Source: Paraphysomonas bandaiensis
Taxonomy: Eukaryota > Chrysophyceae
Direction of reading: 5' to 3'
NCBI GenBank assembly: GCA_965644295.1
Contig: CBFFRP010000433.1
Coordinates: 1 to 64,000 of the forward strand
Length of the DNA: 64,000 nucleotides
Position numbers and translations under genes: made by a program. Below, one piece after another: positions 33,030-43,853 of the stretch. The notes under the pieces are model-generated. The model was not told the origin of the DNA. It was given only the letters and a program-made list of their open reading frames with translations, and did not search any database. The first letter of the stretch is position 1; every line of letters starts with the position of its first letter.

Positions 33030-34365
33030 TATGTATGTATGTATGTATGTATGTATGTATGTATGTATGTATGTATGTATGTATGTATGTATGTATGTAT
33101 GTATGTATGTATGTATGTATGTATGTATGTATGTATGTATGTATGTATGTATGTATGTATGTATGTATGTATGTATGTATGTATGTATGTATGTATGTAT
33201 GTATGTATGTATGTATGTATGTATGTATGTATGTATGTATGTATGTATGTATGTATGTATGTATGTATGTATGTATGTATGTATGTATGTATGTATGTAT
33301 GTATGTATGTATGTATGTATGTATGTATGTATGTATGTATGTATGTATGTATGTATGTATGTATGTATGTATGTATGTATGTATGTATGTATGTATGTAT
33401 GTATGTATGTATGTATGTATGTATGTATGTATGTATGTATGTATGTATGTATGTATGTATGTATGTATGTATGTATGTATGTATGTATGTATGTATGTAT
33501 GTATGTATGTATGTATGTATGTATGTATGTATGTATGTATGTATGTATGTATGTATGTATGTATGTATGTATGTATGTATGTATGTATGTATGTATGTAT
33601 GTATGTATGTATGTATGTATGTATGTATGTATGTATGTATGTATGTATGTATGTATGTATGTATGTATGTATGTATGTATGTATGTATGTATGTATGTAT
33701 GTATGTATGTATGTATGTATGTATGTATGTATGTATGTATGTATGTATGTATGTATGTATGTATGTATGTATGTATGTATGTATGTATGTATGTATGTAT
33801 GTATGTATGTATGTATGTATGTATGTATGTATGTATGTATGTATGTATGTATGTATGTATGTATGTATGTATGTATGTATGTATGTATGTATGTATGTAT
33901 GTATGTATGTATGTATGTATGTATGTATGTATGTATGTATGTATGTATGTATGTATGTATGTATGTATGTATGTATGTATGTATGTATGTATGTATGTAT
34001 GTATGTATGTATGTATGTATGTATGTATGTATGTATGTATGTATGTATGTATGTATGTATGTATGTATGTATGTATGTATGTATGTATGTATGTATGTAT
34101 GTATGTATGTATGTATGTATGTATGTATGTATGTATGTATGTATGTATGTATGTATGTATGTATGTATGTATGTATGTATGTATGTATGTATGTATGTAT
34201 GTATGTATGTATGTATGTATGTATGTATGTATGTATGTATGTATGTATGTATGTATGTATGTATGTATGTATGTATGTATGTATGTATGTATGTATGTAT
34301 GTATGTATGTATGTATGTATGTATGTATGTATGTATGTATGTATGTATGTATGTATGTATGTATG
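33030..34365. repeat. Perfect TATG tetranucleotide array, about 1.34 kb
   Basis: About 334 uninterrupted copies of TATG directly abut the right terminal repeat of transposon copy 2. No variant unit is visible. All open frames inside it (VCMY or HTYI repeats) are artefacts. Array length in an assembly is unreliable. Confidence 0.98.
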
Positions 34366-34530
34366 GTTCTGCAGTTGGATATTTTGTGGAAAAGTTGATT
34401 CCACAATCTTGGCATACATACCTACATATACATACAGCCATACATACATATACCTACATACATAAACGTGAGCACACATACCTAAATAACGAAAGGATTG
34501 CAGTAGGTTAAAATCAAATTATCGTGATCA

Positions 34531-35769
34531 ATGCGTGTATGTTTCTTATGTTGCAACCCAAGCTCAGCAACAATTGTTCCTATATCCACTGGAAGGATCA
34601 TGATTATGGGTGGTGGGATGTATGCTGCAAACACAGTATTAACAGAAGATGAATTAAGATTTGTAAAAAGAGTTACAGAAGTGATGAAATATCAACCTCA
34701 ATGTTCATGTACATCATTCTGTTTTCCATGTTTGGAGAATAGAGCTGCACTTAGAGAGATTCAATCATTAAAGTCTGAAGCACAGAGAAATGGACTTGAT
34801 TTTTCTGTCAAGTATTATGGTAGAATAATTGGATTTGTGGCAATGGATTCGAAATCTCCTCTCAGGGCTGATCCGCCAGTCAAGTTGAAAGATGTATACT
34901 CATCATCAGGGTGGCATTTTTCTGGTATGCCAACTGCAGAACATGCTGAAATATTAATGAACTTGAACCAGACACTACAACCACATTGCGAGTTTTGCTT
35001 GTTGAATTTAGAACATATTGTATTTTCTCCTCCGAGCTGTGGAATGCTTTGCGCGATTTTGAGTCCCTGTAGGGGTTGGTTATGTCAGACTCTGATTGGT
35101 GCTCTTTCCAAGCTTCTAGCAATGGCAACAGCACCTTGTTGGAGTTGTTGCTCTGCGCATAGAGTTGCAAAGATGAAACCAGTTGCAAAGGACAAAGGTG
35201 TAATAATCAATGAAACATCTTTATGTGGTGCTGTGTACGCTCTTGGCGCTGAATACAGTGGTTACCCTTATCAACTGGTCGAGGTACCCAAAAATGATGG
35301 AATGCATCAACCAGTTGTTCTCCCTGAGTCGACCAGAAATGATTCTTCTATGGCTTCTGCTGGTTATGCTATGGTCTCAACTCCCAATAACATGCCTCCT
35401 GGTGGTTACACCATGGCCTCAACTCCCAATAACATGCCTCCTGGTGGTTACGCCATGGTCCCAACTCCCAATAACATGCCTCCTGGTGGTTACGCCATGG
35501 TCCCAACTCCCAATAACATGCCTCCTGGTGGTTACGCCATGGCCTCAACTCCCAATAACATGCCTCCTGGTGGTTACGCCATGGTCCCAACTCCCAATAA
35601 CATGCCTCCTGGTGGTTACGCCATGGTCCCAACTCCCAATAACATGCCTCCTGGTGGTTACGCCATGGCCTCAACTCCCAATAACATGCCTCCTGGTGGT
35701 AGTGCTACCAATAGTGCATCTCCTGGAGCTTGTACGGAGGTTCCTACTACAAATTCTATGGCACGTTAA
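34531..35769 (+). CDS. Unknown Cys-rich protein with 14-residue C-terminal repeats
   Basis: Single frame of 412 residues that I cannot assign. The N-terminus has MRVCFLCC, and CSCTSFCFPC follows at about 58-67. Residues about 165-215 are hydrophobic and Cys-rich (CGMLCAILSPCRGWLC, CWSCC), possibly membrane-associated or lipid-modified. From about residue 275 to 390 a 42-bp unit repeats about nine times, encoding GGYAMVPTPNNMPP with Val-Pro/Ala-Ser alternation; the tail is Ser/Ala/Thr-rich. Pro/Gly/Tyr repeats of this kind occur at the ends of scramblase-like and other membrane-adaptor proteins, but no scramblase core is visible. The 5' codons are very AT-rich compared with the repeat region. 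Confidence 0.6.
   Translation: MRVCFLCCNPSSATIVPISTGRIMIMGGGMYAANTVLTEDELRFVKRVTEVMKYQPQCSCTSFCFPCLENRAALREIQSLKSEAQRNGLDFSVKYYGRIIGFVAMDSKSPLRADPPVKLKDVYSSSGWHFSGMPTAEHAEILMNLNQTLQPHCEFCLLNLEHIVFSPPSCGMLCAILSPCRGWLCQTLIGALSKLLAMATAPCWSCCSAHRVAKMKPVAKDKGVIINETSLCGAVYALGAEYSGYPYQLVEVPKNDGMHQPVVLPESTRNDSSMASAGYAMVSTPNNMPPGGYTMASTPNNMPPGGYAMVPTPNNMPPGGYAMVPTPNNMPPGGYAMASTPNNMPPGGYAMVPTPNNMPPGGYAMVPTPNNMPPGGYAMASTPNNMPPGGSATNSASPGACTEVPTTNSMAR
35374..35700 (+). repeat. 42-bp coding tandem repeat
   Basis: Eight to nine copies of a 42-bp unit within the preceding gene. The copies fall into two alternating subtypes (GTCCCA and GCCTCA at the variable codons), implying higher-order duplication of blocks of about three units. 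Confidence 0.95.
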
Positions 35770-36573
35770 TGTGAATTTGTAATACATGCTATGTATTGTT
35801 AGCGAGGTAACTTATGAATGTCTCGCCAGCCTGTCAGGCAATAAACTTAATGACTATTGGTGATAGTAACTCTAATTGACAAGCTAGCTTGCTAAGAAGG
35901 TAACATAGCTAAATACGAGTTAGTTTTGTCCAGAGTTAGTTTAGTATAATCTGTAAATTCGCTTAGAAATTAGATGCTACTCATCACTATTGACTATTGA
36001 TCATTTCAGACAACTAAGATCGTCCTAAAAGAAATTACAGTTAATCAAACTAGATAAGTGATGTTATTAAATTGCATACACTATTGTGTTTTGTGAAGAA
36101 AAACTCATCAACAACATGATAATATAATTAGTTCATGCCATCCTCTTCCGTATCTTGTACAGTCGTGGTACAATACTTCAGTTTCACAGTTATAGCTATA
36201 TCGTATGTTTGACTACGTATTACAGTTTCTCACATTGTATTTATTGACAATTGACCATTTTCAGACACTTAAGATCTTTTCAAGAGAAGTTACAGTTAAC
36301 CAAACTAGATAGATTATGTTATTATAATTGTATACACAATTGTGATGTCAAGCAAATAACGTATGGGACTCAAATCAAGTATTAGTTAGGTACCCACCCG
36401 GACCCCACCTGAATCTACCTAGGTACGCGCTCAGAATAGGGCAGTAACACTTCGTCAGTAGTAATGACCTGGTAATAGACTCTGCTGTAGTTATGATGTA
36501 AAAATTGCACCTTGGAAATGTCATAAGTCAGCTTCAATGATAGAACGAAAATGAACAATCATGTTATAGAGCA
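35770..36573. other. Intergenic region with LTR relics
   Basis: Between 35985 and 36350 the minus strand resembles the LTR-like leader at 59127-59850; see the separate entry. The rest has no gene. Confidence 0.55.
35985..36350 (-). repeat. Degenerate copia-type LTR relics, reverse orientation
   Basis: On the minus strand, words of the copia leader appear in order twice, as one long and one partial copy: ACACAATTGTGTATACAAT, ATCTATCTAG, AACT-TCTCTT, GATCTTAA and TGGTCAATTGTC near 36240-36350, and GTAATACG, ACTGTGAAACTGAAGTATT and similar near 36000-36236. Substitutions and indels indicate age. Confidence 0.65.
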
Positions 36574-37420
36574 GTGGAGCTCACAGATGAGGAACTGTTC
36601 GGATGTATGCCGGAGCGGCTTCGTCTTTTGCCGCACAAAACTCGAGGAAAAAGAATATATAGGTATCAAAATCTGTCAGGGAAACAGCTTACATTAGATG
36701 AAAAGCTGTGGCTCCTCAGGGAAGCTGACTTTCAGTTTGGAGACAGACCCGACTAAATTCGAACAAAGAAAGGGCTTGTTCGACGATACGGTTTATATAA
36801 GAAGTTCATCGCAAAAAAGAAGAAAATCACGTAGCCAAGAACCGAGGTCGCTGGCGGGCTGCTTCGAAACCAGATCAATTAGCAGAGCTAAATCGCTCGA
36901 AATAATGAAGATTAAACCTCATATGGCCAGGTGCGAAACTTATAAGTGATGAAGAGGTCGGAGATAAAAGTTAGAGAGGAATCGTTTACCCAGAGTGCGA
37001 AGGAAAGTTAGTAGGACATGCAACAGCTTTGAAGTGTATCAGAGCTCACAATTTAACAGTCGGGAATCGACAGCCCATATAAGATAATATGTTAAAAGCA
37101 TGCAAATATCTATGTCGTATGTGTGGCATTCCGAAGGTATTAAACCTTGTACCACCACCATTAGCCGTGATGATCTCACGCTTGTTCGACATTAGGGGCC
37201 CATTTCTTTCTAATGGCCACGGGATCTCTGGCAGCCATCTCTGCTTTGTACCTTTCAACCACTACTTCATGATAGAAAGCAGAGATGGCTGCCAGAGATC
37301 CCGCGGTCATTAGAAGGGCCGAGGCCGAGGACTTCATAAGGAAGCTGCAGGACAGCAACAGCTTTCTGATAAGGCGAAAAGGGTAAGAATTAGATGTTCC
37401 GCACATATTCCTAACCAATG
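36574..37420. pseudogene. Degraded mobile-element-like coding region
   Basis: Short frames in all three plus-strand phases follow one another (TLDEKLWLLREADFQFG at about 36690-36750, then RRYGLYKKFIAKKKK in another frame near 36780-36830, then AKNRGRWRAASKPDQLAEL). This is how a frameshifted gene with stops looks. An inverted repeat with about 38-bp arms (37213-37250 and 37277-37314) duplicates a piece encoding KAEMAARDP on both strands. I do not recognise the parent family. Confidence 0.35.
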
Positions 37421-38758
37421 TAATTAGTGGCGAGAGTAGTGTTAGTGCTGTAATAAATTATAGGCTGGTATCGTCTAGTGATTGCCCCTTTGTAGTTACA
37501 TAACTACTTGACTAATACTTGCGTGTAAACTCATACCAATAAATGTGTTTTCGATAGTATGCTGTTTTTATATTCATATAATTCAAGAAAATACTTCGAC
37601 GCTAGCCAACATATAACTTGGAATGTGTTAATAAAATTCAGCTACTGTTCTCCTTCGTAGTTTAGAATTAGCCATGTGTGGTAAAAATAAACTTATGCTT
37701 TATACCTCTGCTTCTTGTAGATGCATATTGCCAACAATCGTTGTAGTATTTAAGACCTTCGTATGTACCTACTACCTACTTCTTTAACAAGTGCTATACT
37801 TACACGAGTTAGCCTCGATTACAATGATATATTATTATTATTATCAACATCTACATGTCAACACACAGAATGTATATATATGTGCATACAAACAATCACA
37901 CAGGTGACATATTCTCATACATAAGGTCACAAGTACAAATGTTCCAACACTGACGCTTATATTTAGCATTGTAGGAATCTACAACGTAGACGAAAAGGAG
38001 ACATATCATGGCAACAACTGCATTGTAAATGTAACAAGTCCCCAATAACGCTGAATGATTACCACATATTAGGTAAGACATATATGACACGAGTGAACAC
38101 ATGCTTTCTGTTACTCCGCAGCACTCTAACATCTATCATGGGATGCCTGCAACAAACAAGAAGCTAGTAATGGGCAGTGCAACAATAATGTATAACGCCC
38201 AAAGAAGCCCAAAAAGTGTAAGAGAGCTCTTTCTACAAATAATGTCGCTTATATTCCATTTGTTAGGTCGGTCCTGGAACTGATAAGCTGCCTCAGTTGG
38301 TGACAAGGTAGCATATCGACGAAATTTCTATGGACGGCAGTGATGCACCTAACTCTAATCAAATTGATTGATATGGCTTACCAATGCCCTCCATCCATTG
38401 CTATGACATATTATTTGGGAATGTCCCAATTTATGGAGAGTATATGACCTCACAGTACACTGTGTGGGATTGTATCATGTAATTGTATTTTTGCAACATA
38501 CTGCTGTGCACGTACAGACACAAAGCATATATAGCAGCAATATTTTTGAACAAAAATCAATCTAGAAAATACAGCTTTTCAAAACAATATATAAGAATAT
38601 GGTAGTTTTGAAATTTGAAATCTAAACTGCTTTCCTTCCAGTGTATATACAGTATATATATATATATGTAGGTATGTTCAATGGAGTTGTCATCATAACT
38701 ATCGTCTAGTAGTTTAGAACTATATATTAGTTTAGTGATATAAGATATATACATAAAT
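37421..38758. other. Intergenic region
   Basis: About 1.3 kb of AT-rich DNA without a supportable gene. A TA run at 38652-38666 lies near the CEP20/FOR20-like gene start. Confidence 0.55.
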
Positions 38759-39271
38759 ATGGATCGTCCAATAGAAACTATTGCAATTGCAGAAGGAGGA
38801 GATGATATGGATTTAAAATCAGCTGTACGTAATGCTTTAAATAATAGAGGAACCATATCAGAATTACGTGCAAGAATACGTGCTGAAATATATCATGTAT
38901 TAGAAAACAAAGACTCAATAATAAAAGATGCACCATCTAAACCACATGATGTATACTTAGCTTATGAATTGATAAGGGAAATGTTAATGTCATTTGGATT
39001 AAATAATTCAGGTAAGATGTGTATAGTTTGTTGACATTCTATTATTTATATGTACTTTACAGCTTCTGTGTTTATGGAAGAAAGTGGAAGTCACAGCTCA
39101 GAAATGCAAGTGAACAGAGAATTCTTAGCTTCTGAATTGGGTATGCGAACGAACGACAGTCAAGATGGAGATATTCCACTCTTACTACTGATTATACGAA
39201 TGCTGAAAGAAATGCGTGCTGAGCGTATTGATGGTCTTGCTCTACCTTCAGAGCAATCCGAAAATATTTAG
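38759..39271 (+). CDS. CEP20/FOR20-like basal-body protein (FOP N-terminal family)
   Basis: Exons 38759-39011 and 39063-39271 across a 51-nt intron give 153 residues. The N-terminal helix LKSAVRNALNNRGTISELRA followed by ARIRAEIYHVLE, the LisH segment DVYLAYELIREMLMSFGLNNSASVFMEESG (split by the intron) and the PLL motif in GDIPLLLLII are the TOF-LisH-PLL signature of the FOP/FOR20/tonneau family. FOR20 is a pericentriolar and basal-body protein needed for cilium assembly, or for cortical microtubule arrays in plants. Its short length fits FOR20 rather than FOP. Presence implies a flagellated stage or related microtubule organiser. Confidence 0.85.
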
Positions 39272-40296
39272 TAGATTGTAATGTAAATGTCTGATATGTG
39301 TCTAACATGTACGTAATATGAAATAATACGACTTATTAAAGTGGCAATAGTATTTATCTTGCTGGTGTTTAACAATCACACACGCACAAGATATACCAAC
39401 AGATTAATATCATTGATATCAACTATGATGTGTCTTCGCTTTTTCGTGTTACTATAGTCATGATGATAATTTTTTACCATAATTTCTGTATAGCTTATTG
39501 TATGATATATGCTACACAATAAACGAATAAATTGACAATAAGCTCTACTCAACTAAAGTGTACTATACCGGCCCGAAAAGTACTCCACGCTTTCATAGTA
39601 ACATATCATACATCTAAACTTTAACAGGCTTTTACATAAGCTTTACGGACGCTATAACCACAATATATGTATATATGTTGACCAGTATATTGGAAATTGC
39701 TCATTTTAAGCTAGATCACAGAGAGAATTTGTCGTAAGACTAGATAGATTTATTAATATCGTTTACACGAAGTTGTGATAACCAATACTAACTCATTTTA
39801 ATCTACGCATAATATTCTACATATCTTGAAAGATCAAACTATTTCAGTTTCTCATTATCATCATAGCATTTGTACATCACTACATTTCACTGTATTCTCG
39901 TACATTGTCTTCAAGTAACATTCTGAATATATACTAGAATAAGATCCATATTCTAATACAGTAACTCCCATATATAATATATCATACATCAGTAGCTGAG
40001 TTTACTTTCTTTGTAACTATTATCATCCGGTACAACTATGAGTTGGTTTTACCTTTTGCACACAAACAACTCACTTTAAACGCACAATATATAACATAAA
40101 CCGTATTGTAGAGAGTAGAACTCAGCAGTAGCCAGATTAAAGAAGCAAGTTACGTCCCACCCATGTACTATTGATATTAATAAGTTTGAAATTTAATTTT
40201 TAACACAGCCACAATACTTGAAGTACTACTTTGCTAGAGTCCCACTAGCTACGTATAAATTAAGTAATTGTGATTGGATCACGCAATGCAACTTGG
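39272..40296. other. Intergenic region
   Basis: About 1 kb of AT-rich DNA between convergent genes. Nothing recognisable. Confidence 0.6.
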
Positions 40297-41052
40297 CTAC
40301 GTTAAATTCTTTGATTTGGCGATTTCCCCAACCTTGGTGACGGTTCTATGAACGTCATCATGATAAGGAAGTTTTTGCATCTCTTCACACCATGCCTTCG
40401 CTGTGGAATGATCATCCAGTGACGAAAGTAGTTTTGATGATACAAGTTGATATACTTCACAGTAGGCCAATATGTCGGCGATCGTCGGCTCTGACATACC
40501 GCTTACGAATTTCCCCTGAGACAGGAATGTTTTTTCAAACTTTCCAACCATTTTCAATGCAAGCTCTTTGCGCTTAGTTTTAGCTGCATCATCTGATGGC
40601 TGAGCCATACCGAATATTTCTTGTAGATAAGGCCGCATAACTCTATGAGATATAAGGCGAGTGGAGTGATGGTGATGAGATAGGTACTCCGCAATACGTG
40701 CACGACGCTGACGGGTCTGCGTGTCGTTAGCGATTGGCCAGTACTGCTCCCAGTTATTCTTTTCACATAAATATTGCATGATTGCTGATCCTTCTGCTAG
40801 ATAAAATCCATTGTCATTGATTGCAGGTGCTAATGATAAGGGAAACAATGATTTGAAATCAGGTTTCTTTGTATCTCCTGCTAATGGCTCAACTTTTACA
40901 AAATCAAAAGGATGATCATGCATTTTAAGTAGCCATAACACAGCTCGTGATGGCTGAGAGACGTAATGACCATATACCACAACATTCTTATCAGAAAATG
41001 ATCTAATATGATAGGAATATACAGATACTCTTCGAAATGCTGTACGGAACAT
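40297..41052 (-). CDS. Theta-like glutathione S-transferase with presequence
   Basis: Single exon, 251 residues, TAG stop. Residues 1-20 (MFRTAFRRVSVYSYHIRSFS) are basic and amphipathic, as in a mitochondrial presequence. The thioredoxin-like half follows, with SQPSRAVLWLL at 32-42, where S32 matches the catalytic serine of theta GSTs. APAINDNGFYLAEGSAIMQYL is the cis-Pro/ESSAI glutathione-binding region. The helical C-terminal domain includes FVSGMSEPTIADILAYCEV, the N-capping/hydrophobic-staple region of GSTs. It should conjugate glutathione to electrophiles; substrate unknown. Confidence 0.9.
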   Translation of the reverse strand: MFRTAFRRVSVYSYHIRSFSDKNVVVYGHYVSQPSRAVLWLLKMHDHPFDFVKVEPLAGDTKKPDFKSLFPLSLAPAINDNGFYLAEGSAIMQYLCEKNNWEQYWPIANDTQTRQRRARIAEYLSHHHHSTRLISHRVMRPYLQEIFGMAQPSDDAAKTKRKELALKMVGKFEKTFLSQGKFVSGMSEPTIADILAYCEVYQLVSSKLLSSLDDHSTAKAWCEEMQKLPYHDDVHRTVTKVGEIAKSKNLT

Positions 41053-41761
41053 TATATACTTTATATATATATTAATGAGAATCTTATATGGAGTAATTTA
41101 ATTATGATACGGAATGATTTTGCTTCTATGTATACTTATGCATGCTTTCAGGCAGTGTGTCTTCAGGTACTGTAAGAGGCGTATCGGCATCCTTTATATA
41201 TTTTCGTTCAAAGATGCCTCAAATATTGAGATAATAATTATCTGTATTCCAGCCGTAGTTGTATATCAGTTATATAGATTATATTTACTTCAATTTATTT
41301 CCGAAAAATATGATGATCGCGAGGAAGATCGATCCCTCCTGCTTTCATACAGTAACATATGGATATATCTCCATATAGAATTTCTATATTGTAGATATTG
41401 TGCGTATTTTCCCAAATATTTTAGCAAAAAAATTGCGATAATCGTACTCCAGTATTGCTGATATTCGTACTGTTGTACAAATTACACATAGACGTCGTGA
41501 TATACTGCTGTATGCTCTGCTGTATGTGTGAAATTCGTACTCCACTACTGCTGATTTTTGTACTGCTGTACCAATCATTTTATTATCATACACCTCCACG
41601 TACAATAGCTCTCTATATCCCGGACATACCTAACATGCAAATATTAAAGTAGAACATTCATCCCTCTCGACAATATAAACACTTATATGATATAATTCAA
41701 TATAAGCAATGCATTCCATGTTACACATTGATTGAATACAATCATATATCATATGAAACAC
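41053..41761. other. Divergent intergenic region
   Basis: Lies between the GST and apyrase starts. A duplicated phrase (CGTACTCCA, CTGCTGAT, GTACTGTTGTAC-like) occurs near 41445-41485 and 41529-41570. The membrane-like frame at 41114-41461 is probably not a gene. Confidence 0.5.
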
Positions 41762-43452
41762 ATGTCAGTCTCTATTATATGTATATTATATACACTCCTG
41801 TTATCAATCAGCTCTATATACAGCACAACTGATTCCACTTCATTAACATACTCAGTCTTTATAGATGCAGGCTCTGCGGGTACCAGAGGTTAGAATATCT
41901 TACTCATTTGTATATATGAAATCCTCACTCATATATTGTATAGTATATATATATACATACAACATCGATTCCCCACTTGATACTTTAACTGAGATATCAA
42001 GCAAGAAAATTCAAACAGGTTTGTTAATACTAAGAAAATAGTTGTCATATAAATATATTTTATTGATAGCTTTGTCTTCCTTGTATCTAAATGAGGAGGG
42101 TCTGAGATCATTGATAGAATCCCTCACTGCTCATGCAAGTAAGTGGCACTAGCGCTTGGAATGATATTTTACTGACCGAGGCTTTTCACATATATGCAAA
42201 AATCAGAGCATCTTATCCCACGTGATTCTTGGGGACAAACCCCTATCAGCTTGAAGGCTACTGCTGGACTTCGGAGACTCCCACTAGCCTCCCAAGAGTG
42301 GCTGATGGAGCACACACGAAGTCTATTGTCATCCAGTGGCTTTCGTAGTCATCCTAATGATACTCGAGTAATCTCTGGACAAGAAGAAGCACTTTATGAC
42401 TGGATGGCAGTGGTAATTGCTTTCCAAACAAATGGCGCAGGTGGGTTCCATCTTGGTGCCGTGGACATGGGAGGAGCTTCGAAACAGATTGCATTTACTG
42501 TTGACCACTCCAATCCAATTATCGTTGATTCATCATGTGCTCCTGACTGGGTAATATCTCATAAAGAAGGAACTCGTGTTGGACTAGTGGCGAGATCTGT
42601 GAATGGTTTGGGGCTGATGGTCGCTATGGATGAAGTCCTCAGCCTCCACAATATTAGTGCATGTACACCAGAGGAGAATACTGACCAGATTGTAGAAGGT
42701 GTTGTTGGTGTAGATGGTACAATGCAACCTGCCAGTACACAAACTTGTCTCGATGGTAGTGCGAACTCTGTTGCACTCCACCCTTGTCTGGCAACGGGTG
42801 AATTTGCTACTGGCACAATTCACAACTATGACTACTCTTTACGTGGCGTCGGAGATATGGAGAAGTGCCTCGAGATGATTAGAGCCACCCTCTTACCTCG
42901 AATAGAGGAGGAAATTGACGTCAAGTGTATTCATGTTAGTGCCTGTGTTAATATGCTGCCTTTTATGTATGTCAAAATATTACATAATGCTGTACGCATC
43001 GTTTGCATATTTTCTTTTTTTTACGACGTGTGTAATGTACGTAGAGATATCGACCTACTGTGCTCGTTGCAATGGATAGTTTTCCCAAGATGGTCGATGT
43101 ATTAGGCTTGTCACACGACCCGAAAGGGCTGTCTCCATCGAAGCTACTGGATGCAGGGCGCAGGGTATGCGCAGAACCTTGGGAAGTGTTACTTGGAAGA
43201 TTTCCTGGCTACATGCCATATAAAGCTCAGCGTGCGTGCTTTGCTGCCGCATATATGTATTTTCTACTCACAGACGTGTATGGCGCTGGGCATGATGATG
43301 TTGGCAATGTATGGCCTTTGGATCAGCATTTAGACCATGAATTATCTTGGGTCCTTGGGGCCGCTGCGCTATCTACACTTCCGAATGAATTTGTAGCTTC
43401 TTTTGAGAAATCCTTTGAATCAGAAATTAGAGATGCAAATTTGAACAGCTAG
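41762..43452 (+). CDS. GDA1/CD39 family nucleoside phosphatase (apyrase)
   Basis: Exons 41762-41888, 41944-42018, 42070-42138, 42207-42966 and 43080-43452 join to 1404 nt, 467 residues. Residues 1-21 form a signal peptide or anchor. Apyrase conserved regions are visible: ACR1 DAGSAGTR at 35-42, ACR2 KATAGLR at 107-113, ACR3 SGQEEALYDW near 147-156 with the catalytic Glu, ACR4 DMGGASKQ at 177-184, and a C-terminal ELSWVLGAAAL resembling ACR5. These enzymes hydrolyse nucleoside tri- and diphosphates on the lumenal or outer face of membranes. No C-terminal membrane helix is visible, so it is secreted, lumenal, or anchored by the N-terminus. The last intron join is the least certain. Confidence 0.9.
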
Positions 43453-43853
43453 TGTTTATCGCTTAATGTATTTAATTATCTCTTCTTATCATATTTTTAC
43501 TTTTCAGTGACACTGAATTGATTCGCTACCGATGGGACACGGGGTGTGCATTTCCATTGACGCTGCCTTCTTGGAACTCTGTAGGGCATAGAGTTTGTAG
43601 AAACAATAAATAGTTACAAAAGATTTCAGGTTATTATATGTTAGTAATCCAATATTTTGAGAACCAATAGTGTAATAATAACTCCAGAACTGCTGGAACT
43701 AGTGAAACGAATAATTCTGTTTGACACTCCTACTCTCCGGTCGCCGGTCGTAAGTACATTCTACCTTAGATATTTTTATGATCCCATCTTTATTTTCCTA
43801 TAATTGTGATAAAACCATAACACGTAAGACTGGAGTATCTAGTCTGTTTACGA
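43453..43853. other. Convergent intergenic spacer
   Basis: About 400 bp between the apyrase and exonuclease 3' ends. Nothing recognisable. Confidence 0.6.

Noticed and set aside
32858-34511. Long open frames of HTYI or VCMY repeats on both strands
   Set aside because: They are all six-frame translations of the TATG/CATA microsatellite; the same happens at 22391-22744 and 50236-50959.
35369-35674. Minus-strand frame of RNHQEACYWEL repeats
   Set aside because: Shadow of the 42-bp coding repeat of the plus-strand gene.
34531-35769. Phospholipid scramblase for the repeat-tailed protein
   Set aside because: The Pro-rich repeat is reminiscent, but the scramblase barrel motifs are not visible.
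37462-37500. tRNA-like phrase GGTATCGTCTAGTG
   Set aside because: No B-box or TTCGA loop downstream and no cloverleaf can be drawn.
41114-41461. 115-residue membrane-like frame
   Set aside because: AT-rich composition alone produces Ile/Leu/Tyr-rich frames, and it overlaps the promoter region between two real genes.
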